Shown: positions 24,993 to 32,965 of the stretch, in pieces
Layout of the letters: each line of letters starts with the position of its first letter
Position numbering within the stretch: position 1 is the first letter of the stretch
Origin: Gammaproteobacteria bacterium
Lineage (GTDB): Bacteria > Pseudomonadota > Gammaproteobacteria > GCA-001735895
DNA: 36,495 bases
Assembly (NCBI GenBank): GCA_030595795.1
Contig: JAUVCH010000030.1
Location: 1-36,495 of the forward strand
Direction: 5' to 3'
The notes under the pieces: generated by a model
The model's database searches: none
The model's input: the letters and a program-made list of their open reading frames with translations, nothing else
What the model was told of the DNA's origin: nothing
Program-made: the position numbers and the translations under genes

Positions 24993-26315
24993 TTATCGGA
25001 TTTGAATTATGGTGTCGGTAATCGCATTCGAAGTTTCGATCGAACGAGCATTCGCCTGGAAATTCCGTTGTGCGGTAATCAAGTTCACGAGTTGCTGGGT
25101 TAGGTCGACGTTCGAAGCTTCCAGCGCACCAGATTGAACCAGACCAAAACGTCCGGAACCCGCACTACCGGTAATAACCGCGCCCGAATCGATTGTCTCG
25201 GCCCAGGAGGCACTACCAAGATTACGCAAGCCCTGGCTGTTAGGAAAATCCGCCAACGCGATCTGTCCGAGTGGACTAGACACACCATTACTGAAAGTAG
25301 CTTGTATCAATCCGTCTTCGGAGATATCCAGCCCGGTTAGTTGACCGGTGGAAAATCCGTCAGGATCGAGAGTATTCACCGAAAAATCGGCAGAATATTG
25401 AGTCGTTGTATTGTTGGCAAAATCGTGTATCACCGATAGTGGGAAAGCACCATTCGTCAGAGCCATGTTCACAGTTTCGAGTAACACAGGTGTACTACTG
25501 GCATAGGAGCCATCAGGGTTGAAGTTCAGAATACCGATATCCTGATTCACGGGTACACCACCACTGGGATGAGTAACGGTAGTACCACCATTAATATCAA
25601 CTTCGGCACCATCAAGATAAGCAAACAAAGCCCACTGATTAGGATCGCCGCCCGCATTTGTGGCTGAACCGGGTAAATCGTGTACAAAGTAATAAGACAT
25701 AACATGCGATGCACCCAGAGAGTCGAATACCGTAGTCGATGTTGAATGTGAATAGGTATTACTAGCGGTCGGGTCAAAGTTAGCCGGATCGAGTGCGATT
25801 GAGGTCGCGTCTACATTTAGACCTATTTCAACTTCTGTGGATGCCTGAGGCGCACCGGTTGAAGCTGGCAATTGAATCGGTACAGTTGCATTCAGACTGG
25901 TCGAGGTTACATTCCCCTGCGCATCAACCGGGAATACCTGTAAGAATTGACCATTACTATTAGTGATAAAGCCACTCGAATCGGCGAAAAACTGGCCTGC
26001 ACGCGTGTAGGAAACACTTCCGCCGGTCTGGGTATCATCAACGATGAAAAAACCCTCACCACTAAGCGCGAGGTCCAGCGCTGCGTCGGTAAATTCCAGA
26101 TTACCCTGATCGAATTGCTGGCTAACACTGGCTACTCGCACACCGGAACCAGCAGTATTCGATCCACTGCCTAAAGGGGAAACCGGAAAAAGATCCGCGA
26201 ATTCGGTTCTTGAGTCCTTAAATCCTGTGGTAGCCACATTGGCAATATTGTTACTGGTGACACTAAGGTCAGTGGTCGCGGCGTTTAACCCACTAAGTGC
26301 TGTATTAAATGACAT
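24993..26315 (-). CDS. flgE: Flagellar hook protein FlgE
   Basis: A 440-residue hook subunit. It starts SFNTALSGLNAATTDLSVTS and NNIANVATTGFKDSR (N-terminal rod domain), has Ser/Thr/Asn-rich variable middle domains and ends LVNLITAQRNFQANARSIET. The length is in the usual 400-450 range. AGAGGAAATAAC before the ATG is a strong ribosome binding site, fitting high expression. It forms the universal joint outside the outer membrane. Confidence 0.95.
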   Translation of the reverse strand: MSFNTALSGLNAATTDLSVTSNNIANVATTGFKDSRTEFADLFPVSPLGSGSNTAGSGVRVASVSQQFDQGNLEFTDAALDLALSGEGFFIVDDTQTGGSVSYTRAGQFFADSSGFITNSNGQFLQVFPVDAQGNVTSTSLNATVPIQLPASTGAPQASTEVEIGLNVDATSIALDPANFDPTASNTYSHSTSTTVFDSLGASHVMSYYFVHDLPGSATNAGGDPNQWALFAYLDGAEVDINGGTTVTHPSGGVPVNQDIGILNFNPDGSYASSTPVLLETVNMALTNGAFPLSVIHDFANNTTTQYSADFSVNTLDPDGFSTGQLTGLDISEDGLIQATFSNGVSSPLGQIALADFPNSQGLRNLGSASWAETIDSGAVITGSAGSGRFGLVQSGALEASNVDLTQQLVNLITAQRNFQANARSIETSNAITDTIIQIR

Positions 26316-26333
26316 GTTATTTCCTCTGCTTTC

Positions 26334-27008
26334 TTACAAAATTTTACGAACCTGATCCATACCAATATCACCCAGGCCAGTCACACTTAAAGTGAGATCC
26401 TGACCTGCTTTTCCGAGAGTGACACTTTCGACATCAAACACTGATAAAGTAACGCCCGAACTAATGTCGGTACCACTATGTATTTCCGCCTCGATCTGAT
26501 ACTCACCAGCGGGCATTTTTATGCCGTTGGTGTCGAGACCATTCCATTCAAAATCAACCAAACCGGCTTGTTGTAAGCCGAGATCCTGCCGGCTAACGAT
26601 CTGCCCTTCAGCATTTTTCACGGTAACTATGAGTTCGCTAACAGCCTGTTCAAGATCGACCGAACCACTGAGGCTGGAGTCATCTTTCAAATAGCCGGTT
26701 TCCGCTGGTACCAGGACTTTTCTGCCAACCAGTGTCGAGGCTTGCAAAGCCTGATTCGACTCGAATGAACTGGCCAGAGTATTGAAATTAGTATTCAATT
26801 CGTTAATACCGCTAACCGTACCAAACTGGGCCATCTGGGCGAGAAAATCACCGTTTTCCATGGGCTTTAATGGATCCTGATATTTCAACTGTGTCGTCAT
26901 CAGCTCAAGAAATTCAGCCTGACCTAGCTCGTCATTGGCTTTGGTTGTATCCTGAGTACTACTCAACCCCAGTAGCGAAAAAGCATTAGTTGTATCGATA
27001 TCACTCAT
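26334..27008 (-). CDS. flgD: Flagellar hook cap protein FlgD
   Basis: A 224-residue protein with the conserved N-terminal FLELMTTQLKYQDPLKPMEN and FLAQMAQFGTVSGI, then the FlgD Ig-like/tudor region (FEWNGLDTNGIKMPAGEYQIEA). It caps the growing hook. It starts 2 bases before the flgC-side stop region and lies in the unbroken flgBCDEF run. Confidence 0.93.
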   Translation of the reverse strand: MSDIDTTNAFSLLGLSSTQDTTKANDELGQAEFLELMTTQLKYQDPLKPMENGDFLAQMAQFGTVSGINELNTNFNTLASSFESNQALQASTLVGRKVLVPAETGYLKDDSSLSGSVDLEQAVSELIVTVKNAEGQIVSRQDLGLQQAGLVDFEWNGLDTNGIKMPAGEYQIEAEIHSGTDISSGVTLSVFDVESVTLGKAGQDLTLSVTGLGDIGMDQVRKIL

Positions 27009-27010
27009 GG

Positions 27011-27424
27011 CTAGCTACCTAGAGACAAGGCCCGCATGAGCAAGTCACGCGAGGTATTCATCACTTCAACATTGTTTTGATAGGCCCGAGAGGCTGAAAT
27101 CATATTCGCCATCTCTTCGACAGGATTAACATTACTGGCAAACACAAAACCCTCTTCGTTAGCCATGGCATGGCCAGGGTCGTAGCGTTGAATGACATCA
27201 GCCCGACTCTCGACAATCCCCAGCATACGCACACCAACTTGAGAGGCGTCCATTTGCTGACCGACGAAGGCCTGGAAAACTGGTTGCCTGGCGCGATACG
27301 CGTCTTCTTTGTTTGAAGCCAGAGTTTCGGTGTTCGCCATATTACTGGCCGTGGTGTTCAGGCGTATCGACTGCGCACTAACTGCGCTACCTGAAATATC
27401 AAAATTAGCAAATAATCCCATCAT
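27011..27424 (-). CDS. flgC: Flagellar rod protein FlgC
   Basis: A 137-residue rod protein: FDISGSAVSAQSIRLNTTASNMANTET at the N-terminus and NPVEEMANMISASRAYQNNVEVMNTSRDLL at the C-terminus are the FlgC signatures. Two tandem ATG codons (27424 and 27421) follow AGGAG; the second has the better spacing, and the first overlaps the flgB stop. Confidence 0.95.
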   Translation of the reverse strand: MMGLFANFDISGSAVSAQSIRLNTTASNMANTETLASNKEDAYRARQPVFQAFVGQQMDASQVGVRMLGIVESRADVIQRYDPGHAMANEEGFVFASNVNPVEEMANMISASRAYQNNVEVMNTSRDLLMRALSLGS

Positions 27425-27828
27425 TATTCTCCTTTCAGTGCGCTCACTATGCCCTGAATACGGCCATTTAAAAAGGTAAAGCTGGTTTGGTATTGCAAGG
27501 CATTTTCAGTAAATTTCGCCTGCTCAACATGCGAGTCAACCGTATTTCCATCGAGCGAAGCATGTAACGGATTACGATACTGGATGGTCGGGTTCATTTT
27601 AGAACTAGCCATCGACATGTGGTTTCTATGAGTGCCTGCAAGCTTTAAGGTATCACCTGGTTGCGACTGCTGCATTGAACTCAAGACGGCTTTAAAATTG
27701 ATATCACGCGCCTTGTAATTAGGTGTATCGGCATTCGCAATATTCGAAGCCAGGATACTCGAGCGCCGTGCTCGCATAATCATTGCGTCGTCGTGGATGG
27801 AAAATGCTTTTTCGAAACTAATGGGCAT
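27424..27828 (-). CDS. flgB: Flagellar rod protein FlgB
   Basis: A 134-residue rod protein from the ATG at 27828 (MPISFEKAFSIHDDAM); a GTG at 27837 is a less likely start. RSSILASNIANADTPNYKARDINF and the C-terminal FTENALQYQTSFTFLNGRIQGI are FlgB hallmarks. A sigma-54 type promoter lies just upstream at 27864-27879, giving a leader of about 25 bases, so flgB opens the flgBCDEF operon. Confidence 0.94.
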   Translation of the reverse strand: MPISFEKAFSIHDDAMIMRARRSSILASNIANADTPNYKARDINFKAVLSSMQQSQPGDTLKLAGTHRNHMSMASSKMNPTIQYRNPLHASLDGNTVDSHVEQAKFTENALQYQTSFTFLNGRIQGIVSALKGE

Positions 27829-27863
27829 CACTGGCACCGTGTATTTTACTTAATCGGATATAG

Positions 27864-27879
27864 TGCAGATACGGTGCCA
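27864..27879 (-). promoter_or_regulatory. Sigma-54 (-24/-12) promoter of flgBCDEF
   Basis: The minus strand reads TGGCACCGTATCTGCA: GG and GC separated by exactly 10 bases, with the full TGGCAC half of the RpoN consensus and CTGCA in place of TTGCA. The predicted start of transcription is about 25 bases before the flgB ATG. Sigma-54 control of rod and hook genes is known in Pseudomonas and Vibrio. Confidence 0.75.
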
Positions 27880-27961
27880 TCGTATTTTTATCATTTAAAA
27901 TCAGTTACTTATATTATTTTTCTAACTTTAACGCGGTCTGAGAGCGGCAAAAGCGGCAAGC

Positions 27962-27983
27962 CTGGCGGCAAGCTTGCCGCCAG
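27962..27983. other. Perfect 11-bp hairpin between cheV and flgB
   Basis: CTGGCGGCAAG is followed at once by its reverse complement, and more GCGGCAA units lie beside it on the flgB side (27944-27959). There is no T-run on either strand, so it is not a classic terminator. It lies 14 bases after the cheV stop and could stabilise or attenuate the cheV transcript. Confidence 0.6.
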
Positions 27984-27997
27984 TTTCACCGAAATGT

Positions 27998-28930
27998 TTA
28001 CTCTTGTGGCTTTATAACTTCCAATACAGCCTCGGCTAAGACATCGGGATCAAATTTGGGGATAAACTTGTCGGCACCGACTTTATCGACAATATCCTGA
28101 TTGAATACACCACTCATCGAAGTGTGCAAGATAATATATATATCTTTTAATCGTTCGTCAGCGCGTACAGAGGTCGTAAAGGTATAGCCATCCATTTCGG
28201 GCATTTCAATATCCGACACAACCATCGCCAGTCTATCCAACTCCGGGCTTTTATCGTCTGCCCATGTTGTCAATATATCCAGCGCCTCTTGACCGTTCTT
28301 GGCGGTTACCGTCTCGAAAAACATATCGTCTTGGAGAGTCTTACACACCTGTTTGCGAGCGACTATGGAATCATCCGAAACCAGAATCAGATTTTTGTCT
28401 GTTCCAGTTTTCCCCACTTTATCAATCATCTCCTGGGAAAGATCTTCCTTGGCGCCCATGACTTCAGCGAGAATTCTTTCAACGTCGATAACTGACACCA
28501 TATTATCATCAACATGCGTCACCGCGGTGAGGTAACTGGAGCCTGCGGCTGTGCCGCTTGGAGGTGCATGAATATCTTTCCAGTTAAGGTTAACAATGCG
28601 GTCTACCTCGTGAACCAGGAATCCCTGCACGTTGCGATTGTACTCCGAAATGATAACAAACGAGTTTTCGATATCCTGAATCGGTGGGCCGCCAATCGCC
28701 ATACTTATGTCAATGATAGTGATCGTTTTACCGCGAATATTGGCGATACCTCGAACCACAGGGTGAGACCTTGGAACACTGGAAAGTTTGGGACATTGTA
28801 AGACTTCGCGTACTTTAAACACGTTAATCCCGTATAACTGACGGCTGCCCAGTCGGAACATCAATAATTCGAGCCGATTCCTACCCGCCAATTGGGTACG
28901 TTGATCGACACTCGCCATTACACCTGACAT
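27998..28930 (-). CDS. cheV: Chemotaxis coupling protein CheV (CheW-REC)
   Basis: A 310-residue fusion of a CheW-like domain (about 18-160; LMFRLGSRQLYGINVFKVREV, VRGIANIRGKTI) and a receiver domain (about 180-308). The receiver has the acidic pocket VSDDS, phospho-acceptor Asp240 in VVSDIEMPEMDGY and the LHTS switch. It couples chemoreceptors to CheA and adapts by phosphorylation. A strong GAGAGGAAAGGA site and a sigma-28 type promoter precede it. cheR, often found between cheV and flgB, is absent. Confidence 0.94.
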   Translation of the reverse strand: MSGVMASVDQRTQLAGRNRLELLMFRLGSRQLYGINVFKVREVLQCPKLSSVPRSHPVVRGIANIRGKTITIIDISMAIGGPPIQDIENSFVIISEYNRNVQGFLVHEVDRIVNLNWKDIHAPPSGTAAGSSYLTAVTHVDDNMVSVIDVERILAEVMGAKEDLSQEMIDKVGKTGTDKNLILVSDDSIVARKQVCKTLQDDMFFETVTAKNGQEALDILTTWADDKSPELDRLAMVVSDIEMPEMDGYTFTTSVRADERLKDIYIILHTSMSGVFNQDIVDKVGADKFIPKFDPDVLAEAVLEVIKPQE

Positions 28931-29039
28931 ATTCCTTTCCTCTCAATAGATCTGAAATTGAAGCTCTGACGAATACGGTTGTTGCCTCGTCAGCCTATAA
29001 AAAATTCACTTTATATAGATTGTCGTCATCCCTTATCCC

Positions 29040-29066
29040 ATGTCGGCCAAACAGTCTAATACTTTA
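29040..29066 (-). promoter_or_regulatory. Sigma-28 (FliA) promoter of cheV
   Basis: On the minus strand TAAA (29066-29063) is followed after 15 bases by GCCGACAT (29047-29040), one change from the FliA -10 consensus GCCGATAA in its core. The predicted start lies about 100 bases before the cheV ATG. Late-class control of chemotaxis genes by sigma-28 is established in flagellated gammaproteobacteria. Confidence 0.75.
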
Positions 29067-29077
29067 ATGGTACCTTT

Positions 29078-29093
29078 TGGCTCAAATATTGCA
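29078..29093 (+). promoter_or_regulatory. Sigma-54 (-24/-12) promoter of flgA
   Basis: TGGCTCAAATATTGCA: GG and GC are 10 bases apart, with the consensus TTGCA at -12 and TGGCTC for TGGCAC at -24. Transcription would begin near 29104, only a few bases before the ATG at 29108, so the ATG at 29147 is the more likely translation start. Confidence 0.7.
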
Positions 29094-29146
29094 GTGATTT
29101 ATCAAGTATGTACAATATAATTTATAACCCGGTAAAACTGGACTCT

Positions 29147-29881
29147 ATGGATAACACTATTTTGAGTATAGACCGTATATTGAAAAATACTGCGATTACG
29201 CTATTGCTCATCAGTACCTGCATTAGTTACCGATCGGTCATCGCAGCAGAATTTCAGAGCCTGCCATCGATTCGCATGCAAGCCGAAGAGTTTATCGCGC
29301 AATACCCCTACCAGAGCCCCTATTCACCGGGCTTTGAAGTGGGTCATATCGATAACAGGTTAAGATTGAAAGCCTGTCCCGACGCATTACTAATAGAATT
29401 TGCAAATCGCAATAAACTGTACGGCAATACCGCTCTAAATATAAGCTGCGCTAGCGCTACTGCCTGGAAATTACTATTGCCGGTCCGCATCGATATCTAT
29501 GATGATGTGTTAATTGCAGCCACTCCCTTGCATAAAGGTCAAATTATTGACGAAAATAAGGTTAGTTTTCAAAAGAGGAATATCTCCCGCCTGAATAATG
29601 GCTACTATGCCCGTGACGATGGACTCGCCAGCCTTGAAGTGAGGCGTAATTTAAAGCGCGGTACCGTATTAACGCCAAACAATCTGCAACCTCGTCTTAT
29701 GGTCAAGTCTGGCCAACAGGTTACCCTGATTCTTGAATTCAAGGGTCTCGAGATAAAGTCGACTGGCCAGGCTTTAGGGTCGGCACGACAAGGAGAAGTG
29801 GTCAAAGTCCGTAACAATCAATCAAGACGAGTTGTCGAAGGCATTGCTTCTGGCCAGGCCCAGGTCAGAGTTAATATATAA
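29147..29881 (+). CDS. flgA: Flagellar P-ring assembly chaperone FlgA
   Basis: From the ATG at 29147 the protein has 244 residues, with a signal peptide (hydrophobic ITLLLISTCISY, cleavage near VIAA|EF). An ATG at 29108 is in frame but lies almost at the predicted sigma-54 start site. The C-terminal SAF-like half shows the FlgA pattern: ATPLHKGQIIDENKVSF, RRNLKRGTVLTPNNLQPR, VKSGQQVTLIL and GSARQGEVVKVRNNQSRRVV. It helps FlgI form the P ring in the periplasm. It diverges from cheV and precedes flgM. Confidence 0.92.
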   Translation: MDNTILSIDRILKNTAITLLLISTCISYRSVIAAEFQSLPSIRMQAEEFIAQYPYQSPYSPGFEVGHIDNRLRLKACPDALLIEFANRNKLYGNTALNISCASATAWKLLLPVRIDIYDDVLIAATPLHKGQIIDENKVSFQKRNISRLNNGYYARDDGLASLEVRRNLKRGTVLTPNNLQPRLMVKSGQQVTLILEFKGLEIKSTGQALGSARQGEVVKVRNNQSRRVVEGIASGQAQVRVNI

Positions 29882-29896
29882 ATTAATAAGTGATGC

Positions 29897-29923
29897 TAAA
29901 CTTATTCAAAACGCTGCCGATAA
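29897..29923 (+). promoter_or_regulatory. Sigma-28 (FliA) promoter of flgMN
   Basis: TAAA (29897-29900), 15 bases, then GCCGATAA (29916-29923): a perfect match to the FliA -10 box with correct spacing. It lies in the 76-bp gap between flgA and flgM. It gives the anti-sigma factor gene to the sigma factor it inhibits, a known autoregulatory loop. Confidence 0.85.
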
Positions 29924-29957
29924 CAACTGTGGGTCACTTTAAACTGGAGAACAAGTC

Positions 29958-30281
29958 ATGACTGACGCTATTAATAATCATAACCGGCCAGGCAATACAG
30001 CCGTATCGAATCAAGCCAGAGCCAAAGGCGGTTCTCCGGCTAATAATGCGAATGCTTCGGCTTCGCAGGCAAAAACCGACAACCAGGCTAGTCCGTCAAG
30101 CATTGTCGAGCTGAGTAATCCAGATTTATTGAAAAATCTAAGCGAGCAAATAGACAAGCTCCCCGAAGTGAATGAAGCCAGAATTGCATCGATCAAACAG
30201 TCCCTGGCGGACGGAAACTACACCCCCGATGCGGAGGTAATAGCCCGCAAATTCAGTGAAATAGAGAATCTATTACCATGA
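29958..30281 (+). CDS. flgM: Anti-sigma-28 factor FlgM
   Basis: A 107-residue protein with a disordered N-terminal half rich in Asn, Ala and Ser and a conserved C-terminal sigma-binding helix region: IVELSNPDLLKNLSEQIDKL and VNEARIASIKQSLADGNYTP with DAEVIARKFSEIENLL. It holds FliA until the hook is finished and FlgM is exported. GGAG about 10 bases before the ATG. Its stop overlaps the flgN start (ATGA). Confidence 0.93.
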   Translation: MTDAINNHNRPGNTAVSNQARAKGGSPANNANASASQAKTDNQASPSSIVELSNPDLLKNLSEQIDKLPEVNEARIASIKQSLADGNYTPDAEVIARKFSEIENLLP

Positions 30282-30775
30282 GTCAAAAGCCAGCTCAACA
30301 ATGCCATGACGCATTGAAAGACCTACTCAATCGACAAACCGTCGAACTCGACGCTCTCAACGGCTACCTCGACGAAATAAAGACCGCGATTGGTGAAAGC
30401 GATATCGAAGCTTTGAATAATTTAGTGATCCAGGATAGATTACCCATCGCTGAAATAGATGATCTGGAAAGCCAGCGCAATGGCTTGCTTGAGGTTTACG
30501 GTTTCGATTCCGGACGAGAAGCCTTGCAAAAGTGTATCGCCTGGTGCGATAGCGGCGAAGTAATCGAACGACAGTACGAAAAATTTCAACAGGCTCTGCT
30601 GTGTTTACAGCGGGGAATCCAGCTTAATAGTCTGATACTCAATAAAAATCAGCAACGTGTTCGTCAGGGATTACATCTGCTTACCGGACAAACCGGTACT
30701 GAAAATGCAAAGACTTACTCAAGCGATGGCAAAACCAGAGAAAATAACAACCAGCGTCATCTGGCACAGGCTTAA
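30278..30775 (+). CDS. flgN: Flagellar export chaperone FlgN
   Basis: A 165-residue, largely helical, charged protein in the flgM-flgN position. LLNRQTVELDALNGYLDEIKTAI and the C-terminal LCLQRGIQLNSLILNKNQQRVRQGL, then GLHLLTGQ, fit FlgN, the cytoplasmic chaperone for the hook-filament junction proteins FlgK and FlgL. Neither client gene is in the window. Four-base overlap with flgM indicates coupling. Confidence 0.88.
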   Translation: MSQKPAQQCHDALKDLLNRQTVELDALNGYLDEIKTAIGESDIEALNNLVIQDRLPIAEIDDLESQRNGLLEVYGFDSGREALQKCIAWCDSGEVIERQYEKFQQALLCLQRGIQLNSLILNKNQQRVRQGLHLLTGQTGTENAKTYSSDGKTRENNNQRHLAQA

Positions 30776-30795
30776 AAGGCCAGATTGAATGATTC

Positions 30796-30824
30796 AAAAA
30801 AAAACCCCATCAAATTTGACGGGG
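30796..30824 (-). terminator. Intrinsic terminator of the SDR-thioredoxin operon
   Basis: On the minus strand CCCCGTCAAA pairs with TTTGATGGGG (one G-U pair) in a 10-bp stem, followed by nine T. The plus strand has a C-A mismatch and no T-run, so it acts on the minus strand. It lies 134 bases past the stop of the tandem-thioredoxin gene and between convergent transcription units. Confidence 0.85.
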
Positions 30825-30958
30825 CAACACACAAACAATTAAGAGGAGGTACGCTTAAATTATAAGGATCGGGGATAAGAGAAACGGGAACCAGCTCTCA
30901 GTTTATCGAACTGAAATGGGAAGCATCTCGCAAATCTGGAGTTTATCGGGTGCCGAAC

Positions 30959-32002
30959 TCACTCATAAGCCGATTCATAGCCCCATATATTGGTATTGAA
31001 GCCGGCCTCTCTGATTTTTTCTCCGCGAGCGGAAATATAGCGCTGAAAACTCGGCTGCTGTAGGTAGGCTTTTTCCAGAACGTAGGCAAATACAGACTGG
31101 AAATGGAAGGTTTTCAGGAACGCAGAAATGCGCATCACCTCTACTCCCTGTTCATTAAAAAACACCACTGACGGGGTATAATCAATATCAAGCTCCCTGG
31201 CCCAATCAGAAGCAGTAGTCTCGCGCCCATCGGGCGTAGTAATAATTTGATCAGAATGCACATCCAGTTGCACACTGTTAGTCTCCGAAACCAGCTCGCG
31301 TGTGGGCGAGTCGGTTAGTATTCTATCGTGCATAACTCGGCAACTCTCACAGTTCTTCGCCTCAAAAAATACCGCCAAAGGTTTCGTCTGGCCACCCAAT
31401 AACCGATCTAGCTGGTTCTCCTGCTGATAGAAGTCCTCCGCAATCAACTTACCTGTAGCTTCTTTCTGCAAAGCCAAAGCGTATTCGCTAAAGCTCCCGC
31501 CTTTTTCACCCTGCTCCGCGACATAACGTAGCGCCGTACGAAACTGATCGACTGGGTAATAGCCATTCAAGCGCAGAGCTACTTTGCCCTGTTCGTCGAG
31601 GAATATCATAGTCGGCGTATATTGAACTTTTAAAGCGGCGGCGAATGTTTTTTCGGTAAACGAGCGTCCCGCAACACTGATTACCTCGCGATCACCCCAC
31701 ATATTGATATTAATGCCATCGAAATACTTTTGTACGAATTCGACAGTCTGTTTATCGGTGAAATTTTCCTGCACCAGTTTAGCGCAGTACGGACAGCCCG
31801 GCTGATGGAAATATAGCATTACCCGCTTGCCCTCGGCAGCGGCTTCGGCGACATCTTCCTCGAACTCGAGGAAACTTTCCTTGAACCAGTCTGGTGATTC
31901 CGAAGTTTTTGAGCCGAGATATTCACCCTGCTTTATTTCCTGGGCGCTGGCAGGCAAAACGATAAGCAAGATGACTAGCGAAATTATGAGTGAATGACGC
32001 AT
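30959..32002 (-). CDS. Periplasmic protein with two thioredoxin-like domains
   Basis: From the ATG at 32002 the protein has 347 residues, with signal peptide MRHSLIISLVILLIVLPASA. An ATG at 32044 would put 14 extra residues before it. Domain 1 (about 45-165) has a redox CPYC motif (Cys70, Cys73) in YFHQPGCPYCAKL and the cis-proline segment YTPTMIFLDEQG. Domain 2 (about 205-320) has CESC (Cys218, Cys221) and YTPSVVFFNEQG. Both resemble SoxW/thioredoxin_2 proteins. It is probably a periplasmic thiol-disulfide oxidoreductase or cytochrome-maturation helper. It shares a transcript with the SDR gene upstream. Confidence 0.8.
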   Translation of the reverse strand: MRHSLIISLVILLIVLPASAQEIKQGEYLGSKTSESPDWFKESFLEFEEDVAEAAAEGKRVMLYFHQPGCPYCAKLVQENFTDKQTVEFVQKYFDGININMWGDREVISVAGRSFTEKTFAAALKVQYTPTMIFLDEQGKVALRLNGYYPVDQFRTALRYVAEQGEKGGSFSEYALALQKEATGKLIAEDFYQQENQLDRLLGGQTKPLAVFFEAKNCESCRVMHDRILTDSPTRELVSETNSVQLDVHSDQIITTPDGRETTASDWARELDIDYTPSVVFFNEQGVEVMRISAFLKTFHFQSVFAYVLEKAYLQQPSFQRYISARGEKIREAGFNTNIWGYESAYE

Positions 32003-32052
32003 AGATCGACCATAAACTCTTTGAACGAAGTTATAAATACCCATTTGTAGGA

Positions 32053-32841
32053 TTAATCCAGCCAGTTCGACAGACTTTCGGTATGACCATCGACGCCTAG
32101 CGCCTGACCCGATACCATGGAACCGAGCCCTGATGCCAGATAAACCGCCATATTTGCGACATCTTCAGCTTTGACAAAATCGCGCATCGAACTTTGTCGT
32201 TGATAGACGTCGCGAATCTCCTTCGCAGTTATACCACGCTCCTTAGCGTCGCGTTCGATCACTCCGTCAATTCTCGGGCCAGCAACACTACCAGGGCAAA
32301 TCGCATTCACTCGAATATTGAAAGGACCCAGTTCCATTGCCCAGGTTTTGGTGAGCCCGATAATCGCCCATTTCGAAGCCACATAGGGCGAGCGTAGGGG
32401 GCAACCGTATAAACCTGCGCTAGATGACATATTGATAATGGAACCGCCACCCGCTTTTTTTAGCATCGGCACCGCCAGCCGCGTGACCATGAAGGTAGCG
32501 GTTAAATCGACGTTCAGAGTCTGCTGCCAGTCGCTGATTTGAATATCTTCGACCGCGGCCGTCGGGCCAGCTATACCCGCATTGTTGACCAGTACATTTA
32601 GTTTTTGATGCTGTTGTTTTAAGTCTTCAAACAATTGTGCCACTTGATCCTGGTCAGAGACATCGCATAAGCTCGCGCTTAATTCCGGGTTGGCAGCCAG
32701 GCAATCGTCTATCGCCGACTGAGATATGTCGGCGATATGGACGGTGGCATTTTGTTTTAAGAAGGCTTCCGCCATTACCCGCCCAATGCCAGAGGCACCG
32801 GCGGTGATGAGGACAGTGGAATTTTGTAAAGATTGTGGCAT
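32053..32841 (-). CDS. Short-chain dehydrogenase/reductase (SDR)
   Basis: A 262-residue classical SDR: cofactor motif TAGASGIG at the N-terminus with Asp after the second strand (ADISQ, suggesting NAD(H)), NNAGIAGP, catalytic Ser in SSSAGLYG, YVASK catalytic pair and ICPGSVAGPR. It oxidises or reduces a hydroxy or keto compound; the substrate is unknown. It is divergent from dapC with a 124-bp gap and ends 8 bp before the nearest ATG of the thioredoxin gene. Confidence 0.9.
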   Translation of the reverse strand: MPQSLQNSTVLITAGASGIGRVMAEAFLKQNATVHIADISQSAIDDCLAANPELSASLCDVSDQDQVAQLFEDLKQQHQKLNVLVNNAGIAGPTAAVEDIQISDWQQTLNVDLTATFMVTRLAVPMLKKAGGGSIINMSSSAGLYGCPLRSPYVASKWAIIGLTKTWAMELGPFNIRVNAICPGSVAGPRIDGVIERDAKERGITAKEIRDVYQRQSSMRDFVKAEDVANMAVYLASGLGSMVSGQALGVDGHTESLSNWLD

Positions 32842-32965
32842 GGCTACAGTATCCAGTGGTTCAAATCAGCGCGACTTTAAACCAAATCTGAAGGCTCGGC
32901 AATTTGATCTGTGCCGATGCTGGCAGGCTGGTTATAATAAGCCATATTTTTCACGTTCCAGCACC

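Noticed and set aside
27832..27879. Inverted repeat TGGCACCGT/ACGGTGCCA around the flgB start as a regulatory RNA hairpin
   Set aside because: One arm is the -24 element of the sigma-54 promoter and lies upstream of the predicted transcript start, so the RNA cannot fold this way.
30844..30849. AGGAGG as ribosome binding site of a hidden small gene
   Set aside because: No start codon follows at a suitable distance on the plus strand.
32726..32965. In-frame extension of dapC by 80 codons upstream
   Set aside because: It runs through the divergent SDR gene and has no similarity to the family N-terminus; MNKDLTLLHPYP at 32966 is the natural start.
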